Shown: in pieces, positions 1 to 7,425 of the stretch
Numbering within the stretch: the first letter of the stretch is position 1
How the letters are laid out: each line of letters opens with the position of its first letter
NCBI GenBank assembly: GCA_029934775.1
Contig: JAOZLO010000111.1
Coordinates: 1-7,981, forward strand
DNA from: Desulfocapsaceae bacterium
GTDB taxonomy: Bacteria > Desulfobacterota > Desulfobulbia > Desulfobulbales > Desulfocapsaceae
Length of the DNA stretch: 7,981 bases
Reading direction: 5' to 3'
Position numbers and translations under genes: made by a program
Notes under the pieces: model-generated
Database searches by the model: none
What the model was told of the DNA's origin: nothing
Seen by the model: only the letters and a program-made list of their open reading frames with translations

Positions 1-2
1 AA

Positions 3-596
3 GAAGCAATAAAAGCACGTAGGGCAATCAAACACTATGACCCTAACCACAGTATGACAAAAGAGGAAGTGGATGAGCTGTTATCCCTCGCCATTCTCTC
101 TCCTACAGCATTTAACATCCAAAATTGGCGATTTGTTGTGCTGACTGATCCTGAGTTGCGAAAGCAGGTTCGGGAGGTGGCGTGGGATCAAGCGCAAGTG
201 ACAGATGCGTCTTTATTTATTGTACTCTGTGCCGATTTGAAGTCATGGGAGAAGCAACCTGGTCGATACTGGGTCAATGCCCCTCAAGAGGTTCAAGAGT
301 TTATGCTTCCCGCAATCGACAATTACTATCGGGGCAAAGAACAAGTGCAAAGAGATGAGGCCATGAGATCTTGTGGTATCGTCGCTCAAACACTTATGCT
401 TGCTGCACAATCAATGGGATATAACTCATGCCCAATGGATGGTTTTGATTTCGAAAAAGCTGCTAAACTTATCCATCTCCCTGCAGACCATATCATTGCA
501 ATGTTTGTGGCAGTTGGCAAGGGTACCAAGGAAGCATGGCCACGTCCGGGACAGGTTGATCTTGAAAAATTAGTATTTGAAAACAGTTTTACATAG
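3..596 (+). CDS. Nitroreductase family protein, 5' end outside window
   Basis: This is an FMN-dependent nitroreductase-fold oxidoreductase (PF00881-type), a cytoplasmic NAD(P)H enzyme whose substrate cannot be told from sequence. The ATG at 54 is not the real start. The same frame is open back to position 3 and reads EAIKARRAIKHYDPNH just before it, which is the family's N-terminal FMN-phosphate-binding segment (normally RRSxR-x-Y/F). It is followed by the flavin-contacting SPTAFNIQNWRF motif. The visible 197 codons nearly match the usual length of about 200 residues, so only a few codons are missing. The central segment GIVAQTLMLAAQSMGY and the C-terminal FVAVGKGTKEAWPRPG are also typical. 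The stop is TAG at 594-596. No convincing Rho-independent terminator follows. Family assignment is firm; the specific reaction is unknown. Confidence 0.9.
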   Translation, partial: EAIKARRAIKHYDPNHSMTKEEVDELLSLAILSPTAFNIQNWRFVVLTDPELRKQVREVAWDQAQVTDASLFIVLCADLKSWEKQPGRYWVNAPQEVQEFMLPAIDNYYRGKEQVQRDEAMRSCGIVAQTLMLAAQSMGYNSCPMDGFDFEKAAKLIHLPADHIIAMFVAVGKGTKEAWPRPGQVDLEKLVFENSFT

Positions 597-642
597 CAGC
601 AAATAGTGAGAGATGTGATGGTGTGGCATCATTGGCCTAGTT

Positions 643-688
643 TTGGATATTGCTTTTTTTATCGTTTATATCCAAGATGTTCACATCT
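643..688. repeat. Two adjacent short dyads in the convergent intergenic gap
   Basis: TTGGATAT (643-650) pairs perfectly with ATATCCAA (668-675) across a 17-base T-rich loop. Immediately after it lies AGATGT-tc-ACATCT (675-688). They sit between the convergent nitroreductase and diguanylate cyclase genes, where a terminator would be expected. Neither hairpin is followed by a T-tract on either strand, so calling them terminators is not justified. The rest of 597-867 shows no gene I can support. Confidence 0.35.
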
Positions 689-867
689 CTCCGATATTCT
701 GGAACCATCAAATTATTTAGAGTGCTGCATTTGAAGCAAGTTTTCTTAAAATAATTTTGAATTTTTAATTGTCCGAAAATGCTCCATTCGGAATGTATGC
801 GTGACTGAGTATTAATTTCCGTATCTCTCATAGATCACTTTTTTTGACAGTTATGGTCAAATATAAA

Positions 868-2457
868 CTAAACTCCCACTTCAACCAAGTTCCTGCCTTT
901 CTTTTTGGCCAGGTATAAGGCATCATCAGTGCGCCTAATCAATTGATCCAATTTCTCACCCCGTTCACACCGGCTCACTCCAATACTAAGTGTCACGCTA
1001 CCAACTTCAACAAATTCATAGGTTGCCATTTCATTCCGAATACGCTCTGCCAGTTGAACCCCCGAGTCCAGCGGGGTATCAGGGGCAATTATGAGAAATT
1101 CCTCACCACCCCAACGTCCTGCGTAGTCATTCTTTCTTATGACGGTTTGTATCAGTTCTGCGGTCTTCTTAAGTACCTCGTCACCGACGTTGTGACCATA
1201 GGTGTCATTGACCTTTTTGAAATGATCGAGATCAAACAACATGACGGTCAGAAAAGTGTTATAGCGATTGAAACGACTCATCTCACGCTGCAATATATCT
1301 TCGATGGCTCTTCTGTTGAGTAAGCTGGTCAAGCCGTCATAGTTCGCCAGTTTCTGTAATTCCGATGTTTGACGAGAGATAATAGCGTTGAGGTGATTCT
1401 GTGAGATATGCCAACCCGTAAACAGAGCCAGTTCGATCAGGACCAAAGCGACAATGGAGAAAACAATATTTGTGATCAGGCTTTGCTGCACCTGACCCCA
1501 TTTGTCAGAAGCGTCACGCCAGACAACCACGGTTCCAGCATCAGGGAGGCTTGGATTCAGACTGCCATGATAATCCTGTAATGGAAAACTGCAGAACTGC
1601 CAGATGCCGTCAACATGTATAATATCTGCTTCCAGATTGTCTCTGATTGCTTTGAGGATAGGTCCTTGAGTTAGAAAAGTTTTTACATCCTGGAGGGTTG
1701 AACACTCAATATAATATCCTTCTATTGTCCGTTTATCCGTAAAAGTTCTTGCAATGAAATCCGGCCACATGTTTTTTTCGACATGATTCTGAGTGAGCAA
1801 AATGGTAATATTACTTTCCAGCTCCTCTCGCAGTATTCTCAGCGTATCAGAGAAGGAGGTACCCGCTTCCAAAGCGCCGACGTGGACTTTTTCATTATTG
1901 ATGTTGGTCGCGTAAACCGGAACTACACCACGGATGCCAGAATAGACCCTGCCAGTTTCGAATCCTTTGGTTGGCTTCAAGTTTTTATTTGCATCGACGA
2001 TGGTATAGCGAACTTCGTCCATATTATCACCGTACTTCTCTGGACGGTGAACCCGTAGATAAGAATTTGAGCCGGGTCCAAGATGGAAGTGCAGTTGCCT
2101 GACGTCATACTTAGAAGCCATTTCTGTCCAACTTGATTTTACGGAGTTATACAGCTTCGTCCTCATGTACTGCACGGCAGGTGCTGAAAAATCCCCCCCT
2201 TTGCTAGCGAGCATTTCTTTGCCAAACAAGAACAATCGCTGAACATTGGTGTCACTGGCCACATACATTGCAATTTGCTGCATGCTCGTGGCTTTTTCTT
2301 CAAGTAACAAGTTGAATATATGCTGCTGGTCTTTCGCCCATTTCCTGGTATCAGATTTAAGAGAATTAAGCGTGGAATAATAATTGACGCCGACAAAAAG
2401 GATATCTGAAATAACAATGAACAGAGAGATGAATAATAGAGGTTTCGACTTAAACAT
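868..2457 (-). CDS. Membrane diguanylate cyclase with periplasmic dCache_3-like sensor
   Basis: This inner-membrane enzyme should condense two GTP into cyclic di-GMP in response to a periplasmic signal. It has 529 residues. TM1 lies at about 7-24, a large periplasmic domain at 25-325, TM2 at about 328-350, a short helical linker, then GGDEF at about 370-526. The periplasmic region has the dCache_3 signature (LHFHLGPGSNSYLRVHRPEK at 122-141, then YGDN, and GxxxGRVYSGIRGVVPV at about 165-181). The cyclase has FDLDHFKKVND (408-418), the active motif GGEEF (450-454) and an intact inhibitory I-site RKND (441-444), so it should be active and product-inhibited. Start ATG (2455-2457) is preceded on the minus strand by AAGGGAG with 9-base spacing. 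No EAL or HD-GYP domain is present. It stands alone and diverges from the binding protein/kinase genes. Its ligand is unknown. Confidence 0.93.
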   Translation of the reverse strand: MFKSKPLLFISLFIVISDILFVGVNYYSTLNSLKSDTRKWAKDQQHIFNLLLEEKATSMQQIAMYVASDTNVQRLFLFGKEMLASKGGDFSAPAVQYMRTKLYNSVKSSWTEMASKYDVRQLHFHLGPGSNSYLRVHRPEKYGDNMDEVRYTIVDANKNLKPTKGFETGRVYSGIRGVVPVYATNINNEKVHVGALEAGTSFSDTLRILREELESNITILLTQNHVEKNMWPDFIARTFTDKRTIEGYYIECSTLQDVKTFLTQGPILKAIRDNLEADIIHVDGIWQFCSFPLQDYHGSLNPSLPDAGTVVVWRDASDKWGQVQQSLITNIVFSIVALVLIELALFTGWHISQNHLNAIISRQTSELQKLANYDGLTSLLNRRAIEDILQREMSRFNRYNTFLTVMLFDLDHFKKVNDTYGHNVGDEVLKKTAELIQTVIRKNDYAGRWGGEEFLIIAPDTPLDSGVQLAERIRNEMATYEFVEVGSVTLSIGVSRCERGEKLDQLIRRTDDALYLAKKKGRNLVEVGV

Positions 2458-2771
2458 TAACCTTTACTCCCTTTTCAGAAATGAATTGATAAAAAGGATT
2501 GAGACATCTTTGCTGTTGGTCTTAAGGGTACTGTAAAAAGTTTGATTTTTCGATCAAAACCGAGGAAATGAGCAAATCTTTCTTGATCTTTAGAGGGTTA
2601 ATGATATTCAGAATAACCTTACAAGTAAAAAGCATTTTTAGGTCCGAGATGCTTCCAGTATAGTTTTGGATATTTTCTGGAAAAAATATCGAATATTTAA
2701 AAGCTCTTCTCTGGTAAGTTTTTAGGTCATATTCCTTCAGGTTTTGTCTTGACATGGCAGGAGATTTTGTG

Positions 2772-2797
2772 CAACTCTATAATATCTTATAGAGTTG
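2772..2797. promoter_or_regulatory. Perfect 11+11 bp inverted repeat, candidate operator or leader hairpin
   Basis: CAACTCTATAA (2772-2782) and TTATAGAGTTG (2787-2797) are exact reverse complements separated by TATC. The left arm contains TATAAT (2778-2783), a perfect -10 hexamer. The only TTGACA upstream is at 2749-2754, giving a 23-base spacer that is too long for a normal promoter. There is no T-tract after either arm, so it is not an intrinsic terminator. It may be a repressor or activator site overlapping a -10 element, or a 5' leader stem-loop about 100 bases upstream of the binding-protein start. The cognate regulator is not in the window. Confidence 0.55.
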
Positions 2798-2810
2798 TGA
2801 GGATAAGGAA

Positions 2811-2834
2811 ATGAAAGAAGACAATTTTTGTTGA
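2811..2834 (+). CDS. Possible seven-codon leader peptide (MKEDNFC)
   Basis: ATG at 2811 follows a purine-rich GAGGATAAGGAA stretch that could act as a ribosome binding site. The frame closes at TGA (2832-2834) after seven codons. It lies directly downstream of the long dyad and upstream of the binding-protein gene, where a regulatory leader ORF could sit. It has no repeated codons that would hint at attenuation by a particular amino acid. Such a short frame easily arises by chance, so this is a low-confidence call. Confidence 0.15.
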   Translation: MKEDNFC

Positions 2835-2860
2835 CAAAAAATTAAACGATACCCTTCAAT
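2831..2860 (+). promoter_or_regulatory. Candidate sigma70-type promoter for the binding protein/kinase genes
   Basis: A perfect -35 hexamer TTGACA (2831-2836) is followed after 18 bases by TTCAAT (2855-2860), a 4/6 match to TATAAT. Transcription would start near 2867, about 30 bases upstream of the ATG at 2898. A short hairpin (CTGCA/TGCAG, 2871-2885) would then form at the very 5' end of the message. This is based on consensus matching only. Confidence 0.35.
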
Positions 2861-2897
2861 AACCTTTTTTCTGCATAGAGTGCAGAAAGTCTATAAA

Positions 2898-3662
2898 ATG
2901 AATTTTACAATGAACTACAAGATCACTTTTTCAGTTATTTTCTGCCTGGCAATATCTATTGTTCCAGCAACAGGAGCATCCCTTCAGGACCTTAACACTG
3001 AAAAAGAACCATTTGTTTTCTATACTAGCAAAGAATCTCCTGTGGGCGCTGTTGTGGAAAAAAGACTTCAAGAGGTTTTTCGACGAGCAGGGAGGTTCAC
3101 TCTCAAATTTGTTTCTTTTGAATCGTCTCAAAGAGCGTTAGTCATGGCAAATGAAAAAGGAGATGGAGTTCCAGAGAGAGCACAAAATATTAAACAAATT
3201 GCCCCGCTTGACACTGAGAATCTTATCCAGATACCCGAGTCTATAGGTGTCAGTACGTTAAATGTTTACACAAAAGGAGTTGTTTTCTCAATTAATGGCT
3301 ATAAATCTCTTGAAAATTTACGAAATGGCTTCAGGGTGGGAATAAAAAACTTGGAAACAAATATGCTGGGAGAAATAACAATGCTTCCGGGATTAAAGCG
3401 TTTATTTCAGATGCTTGACGATGGAAGATTGGATACGGTAGTAGCTTTGAATGATTCTATTGTTGATAAAATCATAAAAGAGAACCATTTTTCCGGAATA
3501 ACCAGATTAAGCCCACCCTTAGGAGTCTTTCCTACATTTTGCCTTATTCATAAAAAACACGAGGCACTTATCCCAAACATCGTTAAAGCTTTAAAAGATA
3601 TAAAAGCAGATGGCACCTTTCTACAAATCGAAAAAGATATCCTTAAAATTACGGCACAATAG
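2898..3662 (+). CDS. Periplasmic solute-binding protein, SBP_bac_3-like (first of two)
   Basis: This is an exported binding protein of the amino-acid-binding type (PF00497-like), in the subgroup common as stand-alone genes in Proteobacteria. An N-terminal hydrophobic segment (KITFSVIFCLAISIVPATGA) is a signal peptide with likely cleavage after ATGA. The mature domain has the N-lobe start (EPFVFYTSKESPVGAVVEKR), a degenerate DG-x5-R segment (GDGVPERAQNI), the NLIQIPESIG strand, SLENLRNGFRVGI at the lobe crossover, and DDGRLDTVVALNDS. I chose ATG 2898 (254 residues) over the GTG at 2880, which has no ribosome binding site and lies inside a hairpin. ATG 2910 is also possible. No cysteine lipobox is present, so it should be soluble in the periplasm. 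It ends 14 bases before the kinase start, implying co-transcription. With no permease nearby, a role in sensing rather than uptake is inferred. The ligand is unknown. Confidence 0.8.
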   Translation: MNFTMNYKITFSVIFCLAISIVPATGASLQDLNTEKEPFVFYTSKESPVGAVVEKRLQEVFRRAGRFTLKFVSFESSQRALVMANEKGDGVPERAQNIKQIAPLDTENLIQIPESIGVSTLNVYTKGVVFSINGYKSLENLRNGFRVGIKNLETNMLGEITMLPGLKRLFQMLDDGRLDTVVALNDSIVDKIIKENHFSGITRLSPPLGVFPTFCLIHKKHEALIPNIVKALKDIKADGTFLQIEKDILKITAQ

Positions 3663-3676
3663 CACTGAGATTTTTG

Positions 3677-5896
3677 ATGCGAAAAAGCCTTAGACATGAT
3701 TTGAGTACACGAATCGGATTAGTTATCCTCTGTATCAGTATTGTTATTGGAGCTGTGTATTATTTTTTCTCAATTCGTTTTTATGAAAACGAATTCAATA
3801 GCTATATAAACAAACAGACTGAGAATATTTCCAATACCTTTACAATGCAACTCTGGCTCTTTGACCTTAGCACTACACTAAAACTCTGCGACCTTATTTT
3901 TTCTACACCAGAAATTACTGGACTCAGGTTACTGGATCATAAAAAGAAAGTCATTTTTGAACAGAAACCATCAAAAACAAGGACAAATATCCATATCAAT
4001 AAAGAACTTCATTACGAAGGAAAGGATTTGGTAGGTTATTTAGATATCTACTATTCAAATATTTCTTGGAAGCAACAGAGAAACAATATTTTATTTATTG
4101 GGGTCTGTATGGTCTTAGGAATTATTTTGGGCTCCTTTCTGTTAATTAATATTCTTCTCAAGCGTTACCTGGCCAAACCCTTGGCAAATTTGCAAGATAG
4201 TATGAACGAACTTGCACAAGGCAATTATTATCAATCGGAATTGGTTGAACAGAAAACTGAAATTCAAAATATCATTGATACATTCAACAATCTGGCCTTA
4301 AACCTGAAGCAGCGAGATGAAGAAATCTATAGAAAAACAGGGGATCTTAAAAAAGAAATTATAGAAAGGCAGAATACTGAAAATTTATTACGCCAAAGTC
4401 AGCAACAGTGGGAAAGAACATTCAATGCTATGAGTGATATGATAACCATCCATAACAGTGATATGGAAATTCTTCAGGCGAACAAAGCAACCTTTGATTT
4501 TTTTCAATTAAAGGTTGAGGATGTGATAGGAAAGCATTGCTATGAACTTTTCCGAGGAGTTAATGAACCATGCTCAAATTGTTCTGATCTTCAGACGTTA
4601 AAAAATAATACAGTCAATGATACAACCATTACTCATAAGAAACTCGGGAATATTTTTCATATTATAAGCTCTCCTGTTTCAGATGTAAAAGGAGAATTAT
4701 TGCACACTGTTCACATTACCAGGGATATAACAAATCAGGAAAGGATGAAAGCTGAGCTTTTTCAGGCTCATAAAATAGAGGCAATTGGCACCTTGGCTGG
4801 AGGAATCGCACACGATTTCAATAATATTCTAGCTGCAATATTAGGATATGCTGAAATGGCAAGAGATGACAGCCCCAGAGGGTCAACAGTTGTCAAAGAT
4901 CTGGATAAGGTTTTAGAAGCAGGTAATAGAGCAAAGGGACTCGTCCAACAGATACTTTCTTTCAGTCGACAGAACAACACTGAAAAACACCCTTTACAAT
5001 TAACAAGCGTAGTGGAAGAAGCCATAAAAATGCTTCGTCCCTCATTACCTGCCACCATTGAAATTAATCAAAATATAGAGTCCAACGTTGGACTTATCTT
5101 TGCCGATCCTACCCAAATACATCAAATAGTAATGAATTTAGGTACCAATGCTTTCCATGCCATGGAAGAAACAGGTGGTAAATTAGATATTTTATTAAAA
5201 GAGACAATACTCAGTGCTGAAGATCTTGCCCATGAACCAGGTGCCAAAGCTGGTACTTTTGTTCAGTTATCAATCTGTGACTCAGGCCCAGGGATAGCAC
5301 CAGATATAAGAGAAAATATTTTTGATCCATATTTCACAACTAAAGAAACTGGTAAAGGAACAGGATTGGGACTTTCTATTGTCCATGGCATAGTAAAAAA
5401 CTATGGAGGTTTTGTTTCCCTTGATAGTAAATTTAGAGAAGGAACTACTTTTCATGTGTTCCTGCCTGTTATGGAGGAACCCACACAACCTGATGAAAAT
5501 AAGATTATTGAACAAGTTCCAGTTGGCAAAGAAAGGATTCTCTTTATTGATGATGAGAAGGTGCTTGCTGATATGGGTAAGGATATGCTCGAAAGGCTTG
5601 GGTATCATGTTACTGTCAGAAATAGTAGTATTGAAGCCCTAACGATTTTTCAGAACCAGCCAGATCAATTTGAGCTTATTATCACAGACCAAACCATGCC
5701 TGGTATGACAGGCTATGATCTTGCCGAACAAATGTTGCAGATCCGCCCTGACATCCCGATTATTCTCTGCACTGGTTATTCCACTATTATCTCTGAGGAA
5801 AAATCTAAGTCTCTGGGAATAAAAGAGTTTGCTTTCAAGCCAATTGCCAAGAGGGATATTGCTGTTTTGATTCGGAAAGTGTTGGATACCCAGTGA
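3677..5896 (+). CDS. Hybrid sensor histidine kinase (TM-HAMP-PAS-HisKA-HATPase-REC)
   Basis: This is an inner-membrane hybrid kinase of 739 residues from ATG 3677; a TTG directly before it is less likely, and TGAGA lies 6 bases upstream. TM1 is at about 13-33, a small periplasmic domain at 34-137, TM2 at about 138-161, HAMP at about 162-215, then a coiled coil. PAS (about 243-352) carries [15 protein letters not shown] (C288, C299, C302), a Cys pattern frequent in deltaproteobacterial PAS domains. HisKA has the phosphoacceptor H379 in GGIAHDFNN. The ATPase has the N-box NLGTNA (487-492), DSGPGI (535-540), FDPYFTTK (549-556) and GKGTGLGLS (559-567). The receiver has D625/D626, phosphoacceptor D671 ([10 protein letters not shown]), T699 and K721. 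All catalytic residues are present. There is no HPt or DNA-binding output, so phosphate must pass to an unlinked partner, or the receiver tunes the kinase itself. The gene lies between two binding-protein genes. Confidence 0.94.
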   Translation: MRKSLRHDLSTRIGLVILCISIVIGAVYYFFSIRFYENEFNSYINKQTENISNTFTMQLWLFDLSTTLKLCDLIFSTPEITGLRLLDHKKKVIFEQKPSKTRTNIHINKELHYEGKDLVGYLDIYYSNISWKQQRNNILFIGVCMVLGIILGSFLLINILLKRYLAKPLANLQDSMNELAQGNYYQSELVEQKTEIQNIIDTFNNLALNLKQRDEEIYRKTGDLKKEIIERQNTENLLRQSQQQWERTFNAMSDMITIHNSDMEILQANKATFDFFQLKVEDVIGKHCYELFRGVNEPCSNCSDLQTLKNNTVNDTTITHKKLGNIFHIISSPVSDVKGELLHTVHITRDITNQERMKAELFQAHKIEAIGTLAGGIAHDFNNILAAILGYAEMARDDSPRGSTVVKDLDKVLEAGNRAKGLVQQILSFSRQNNTEKHPLQLTSVVEEAIKMLRPSLPATIEINQNIESNVGLIFADPTQIHQIVMNLGTNAFHAMEETGGKLDILLKETILSAEDLAHEPGAKAGTFVQLSICDSGPGIAPDIRENIFDPYFTTKETGKGTGLGLSIVHGIVKNYGGFVSLDSKFREGTTFHVFLPVMEEPTQPDENKIIEQVPVGKERILFIDDEKVLADMGKDMLERLGYHVTVRNSSIEALTIFQNQPDQFELIITDQTMPGMTGYDLAEQMLQIRPDIPIILCTGYSTIISEEKSKSLGIKEFAFKPIAKRDIAVLIRKVLDTQ

Positions 5897-6006
5897 TGTG
5901 CAATATTTTAAGAAAGCTAGTGGATCAAAATTCTACACATCTTTTCCTTCCACTTGTACGAATTTTTAAATTATGCTGGTAGAACAAAAGAAGGGAGGCC
6001 ATATAT

Positions 6007-6738
6007 ATGAAACATATTGTGCTGTTTTTTGTTTGCATCATTTTTCCATTACAGGCTTTAGGAGAAACAATAAAGTTGGCAGCAGGTTTGACGGTTGGAC
6101 CATATATTATTGAGTCCAATGATTCTGGATTTGAGGCGGATATAGTTAGAGAGGTTTTTGCCCTGGGAGGCTATAAAGTCCAATTTGTTTATCAACCGTT
6201 ATTGCGAACAAAGATTTCCTTTAAAAATGGGACAGTTGATGGTGTTCTGACAGTTCAGGATCACTACCCGGAAATACAGGGCTATTTTTTGTCTGACGAA
6301 TACATAGCGTATCATAATTTTGCCGTTACACTGCAATCGCAAAACTTAACAATAAAAACGATTGTTGATTTGACAGAGAAAAGAGTTATTGCCTTTCAAC
6401 AAGCGGCATTTGCATTAGGAAAAAGATTCGAATTAATGACAAAAAATAATCTTAAATATAGGGAGATGTCAAACCAGAGCGGTCAGGTAAGCATGCTTTT
6501 TCTGAAGCGTACTGATGTGATAGTTTTAGATAAACGTATTTTCAAATATCATAAGAACAGGTTAACAAATATTTCCACTGACCAGCAGGTAACTTTTCAC
6601 AAATTATTTGAACCTAGTTTTTACCGGATAGCCTTTAGAGATAGTAAAATACGAGACGTATTCAACTTGGGGCTTATAAAGATTCAAAAATCCGGTCGTT
6701 ACCAAGAAATCATTGATTCTTACATAAAGAACGAATGA
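6007..6738 (+). CDS. Periplasmic solute-binding protein, SBP_bac_3 family (second of two)
   Basis: This is an exported amino-acid-type binding protein of 243 residues. The signal peptide MKHIVLFFVCIIFPLQALG probably cleaves before ETIKLAAG. The mature N-lobe has the family pattern GPYIIESNDSGFEADIVREV, followed by KNGTVDGVLTVQ, LSDEYIAYHNFAVTL (the YFS-type segment), the crossover DLTEKRVIAFQQAAFALG and the C-terminal helix KSGRYQEIIDSY. The canonical ligand-pocket Arg is not obvious, so the ligand need not be an amino acid. ATG 6007 has a strong ribosome binding site, AGGGAGG (5992-5998), at 8-base spacing, better than that of either upstream gene. The 110-base gap after the kinase holds no clear terminator, so read-through from the kinase is possible. 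It is not a recent duplicate of the first binding protein: their sequences differ throughout. Confidence 0.85.
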   Translation: MKHIVLFFVCIIFPLQALGETIKLAAGLTVGPYIIESNDSGFEADIVREVFALGGYKVQFVYQPLLRTKISFKNGTVDGVLTVQDHYPEIQGYFLSDEYIAYHNFAVTLQSQNLTIKTIVDLTEKRVIAFQQAAFALGKRFELMTKNNLKYREMSNQSGQVSMLFLKRTDVIVLDKRIFKYHKNRLTNISTDQQVTFHKLFEPSFYRIAFRDSKIRDVFNLGLIKIQKSGRYQEIIDSYIKNE

Positions 6739-7290
6739 TCAATAAATTCAAAACACATTGAAACTTAAAAGCAAATCCTAACTAACGCCCATGAAAAGCA
6801 TTTCACAACGAAGCATGAAAATGGAATTTAATGGTTTGAAGTGATACTTTTTCAATGTCACATAATGTTTTGTGCGAACCCTAAGCTTCCAGCCATAAGG
6901 TGTTCCGTTTCGAGTCGCACCTCTTCTTCTGATTATTTGGCTGATTATACAGTCGCAGCCCAGAAAACGCAATACGGGCAAAATGCACACCTGGGTATAG
7001 GTTGCAGAATACTTTGCTGTTTTCTCCCTTGTTTGCTGAAAGAATATCAGTCCCAGGGATACAACTAAATTGATTTCGATCTACATTCAGTCTAACAAGG
7101 AGAACAACCCAGACTTGTCTGTCCGTGTCCACCTGGGTCGTAAGAGATGGCCTTGAACGTCTTTCTTCACCAACCATTGTCTTTTTTCATCGAAAATAAA
7201 ATCACGGTAGCTGGAAAGGTTAAGTTCGACAAAGAAGTTCGAGAGATGTTTCCGGTAGAATCGGAAGTACGGGTAAGGGGGGGGAATAGC
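6739..7290. other. 552 bases with no supportable gene
   Basis: Open frames here are short, lack ribosome binding sites, overlap one another on both strands, and resemble no family convincingly. Visible features are a 5-bp dyad TTCAA/TTGAA (6747-6762) without a T-tract just after the binding-protein stop, the repeated nonamer CACCTGGGT (near 6989 and 7130), the inverted hexamers ACCCAG/CTGGGT flanking about 20 bases near 7108-7140, and a run of eight G (7277-7284). It may be decayed coding sequence, but I cannot name a parent gene. Confidence 0.5.
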
Positions 7291-7321
7291 AAAAAAGGGC
7301 TTCAGAAAAACTATGAAACCC
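7291..7321 (-). terminator. Rho-independent terminator of the former tRNA-Glu gene
   Basis: On the minus strand, GGGTTTCA (7321-7314) pairs with TGAAGCCC (7304-7297), an 8-bp stem with one G-T pair and a 9-base loop. It is followed by six T (7296-7291). It starts 13 bases past the CCA end of the tRNA fragment, exactly where a tRNA operon terminator belongs. Confidence 0.8.
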
Positions 7322-7334
7322 TTGATTTTGTAAG

Positions 7335-7380
7335 TGGCGTCCCCAACCGGATTCGAACCGGTGTTGTCGGCGTGAAAGGC
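7335..7380 (-). pseudogene. 3' fragment of tRNA-Glu (UUC), probable integration-site scar
   Basis: Read on the minus strand, the sequence contains the anticodon loop CTTTCAC (anticodon TTC), the 3' anticodon strand GCCGA, a short variable loop, a perfect T arm (ACCGG-TTCGAAT-CCGGT), the 3' acceptor strand TGGGGAC, discriminator G and encoded CCA (ending at 7335). This is positions about 30-76 of a glutamate tRNA. Upstream of G30 (beyond 7380) the match stops. The sequence there (ACGACAA) cannot complete the anticodon stem, and no D arm or 5' acceptor strand (expected GTCCCCA) is present. It therefore cannot make a functional tRNA. Retention of an intact 3' half plus terminator is the pattern left by a tyrosine integrase that recombined in the anticodon region. 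The displaced element would lie to the right. Confidence 0.85.
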
Positions 7381-7425
7381 TTGTCGTATAAATATAAACA
7401 CAGTAATATCAGCATGTTAATATTT

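Larger units (their letters stand above)
2458..2897. other. Divergent intergenic region, 440 bases
   Basis: This region lies between the diguanylate cyclase (left, minus) and the first solute-binding protein (right, plus), so it must hold promoters for both. Seen here are an AT-rich hairpin on the minus strand (TTTGAT/ATCAAA arms at 2541-2546 and 2553-2558, followed on that strand by C then five T), the long perfect dyad at 2772-2797, a seven-codon mini-ORF at 2811-2834, a TTGACA-type promoter at 2831-2860, and a small hairpin CTGCA-tagag-TGCAG at 2871-2885. A minus-strand open frame (2522-2755, 77 codons) has no ribosome binding site and is not called as a gene. No clear cyclase promoter is visible. 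Confidence 0.6.

Noticed and set aside
616..660. TGATG/CATCA hairpin and later T-run after the nitroreductase
   Set aside because: Five-base stem and about 21 bases between stem and T-run; not a valid terminator.
637..831. 64-codon minus-strand frame downstream of the diguanylate cyclase
   Set aside because: No ribosome binding site, no recognisable family, AT-rich intergenic composition.
843..861. TTTGAC/GTCAAA hairpin just past the cyclase stop
   Set aside because: On the minus strand it is followed by A, not T, so it cannot be that gene's intrinsic terminator.
6900..6935. TTCGAGT near 6911 looking like a T-loop of a second tRNA
   Set aside because: The flanking bases cannot form a T stem and no acceptor pairing or CCA is present.
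6778..6990. Minus-strand frame containing RNGTPYGWKL, reminiscent of large serine recombinases
   Set aside because: Only one short motif; nothing before or after fits the family, and there is no ribosome binding site.
6881..7177. 98-codon minus-strand frame; nearby frames show short likeness to ribosomal protein L2 (AISYDP, then LLVRLNVDRNQF)
   Set aside because: Requires a frameshift, has no conserved glycine/arginine blocks of L2, and the match is too short.
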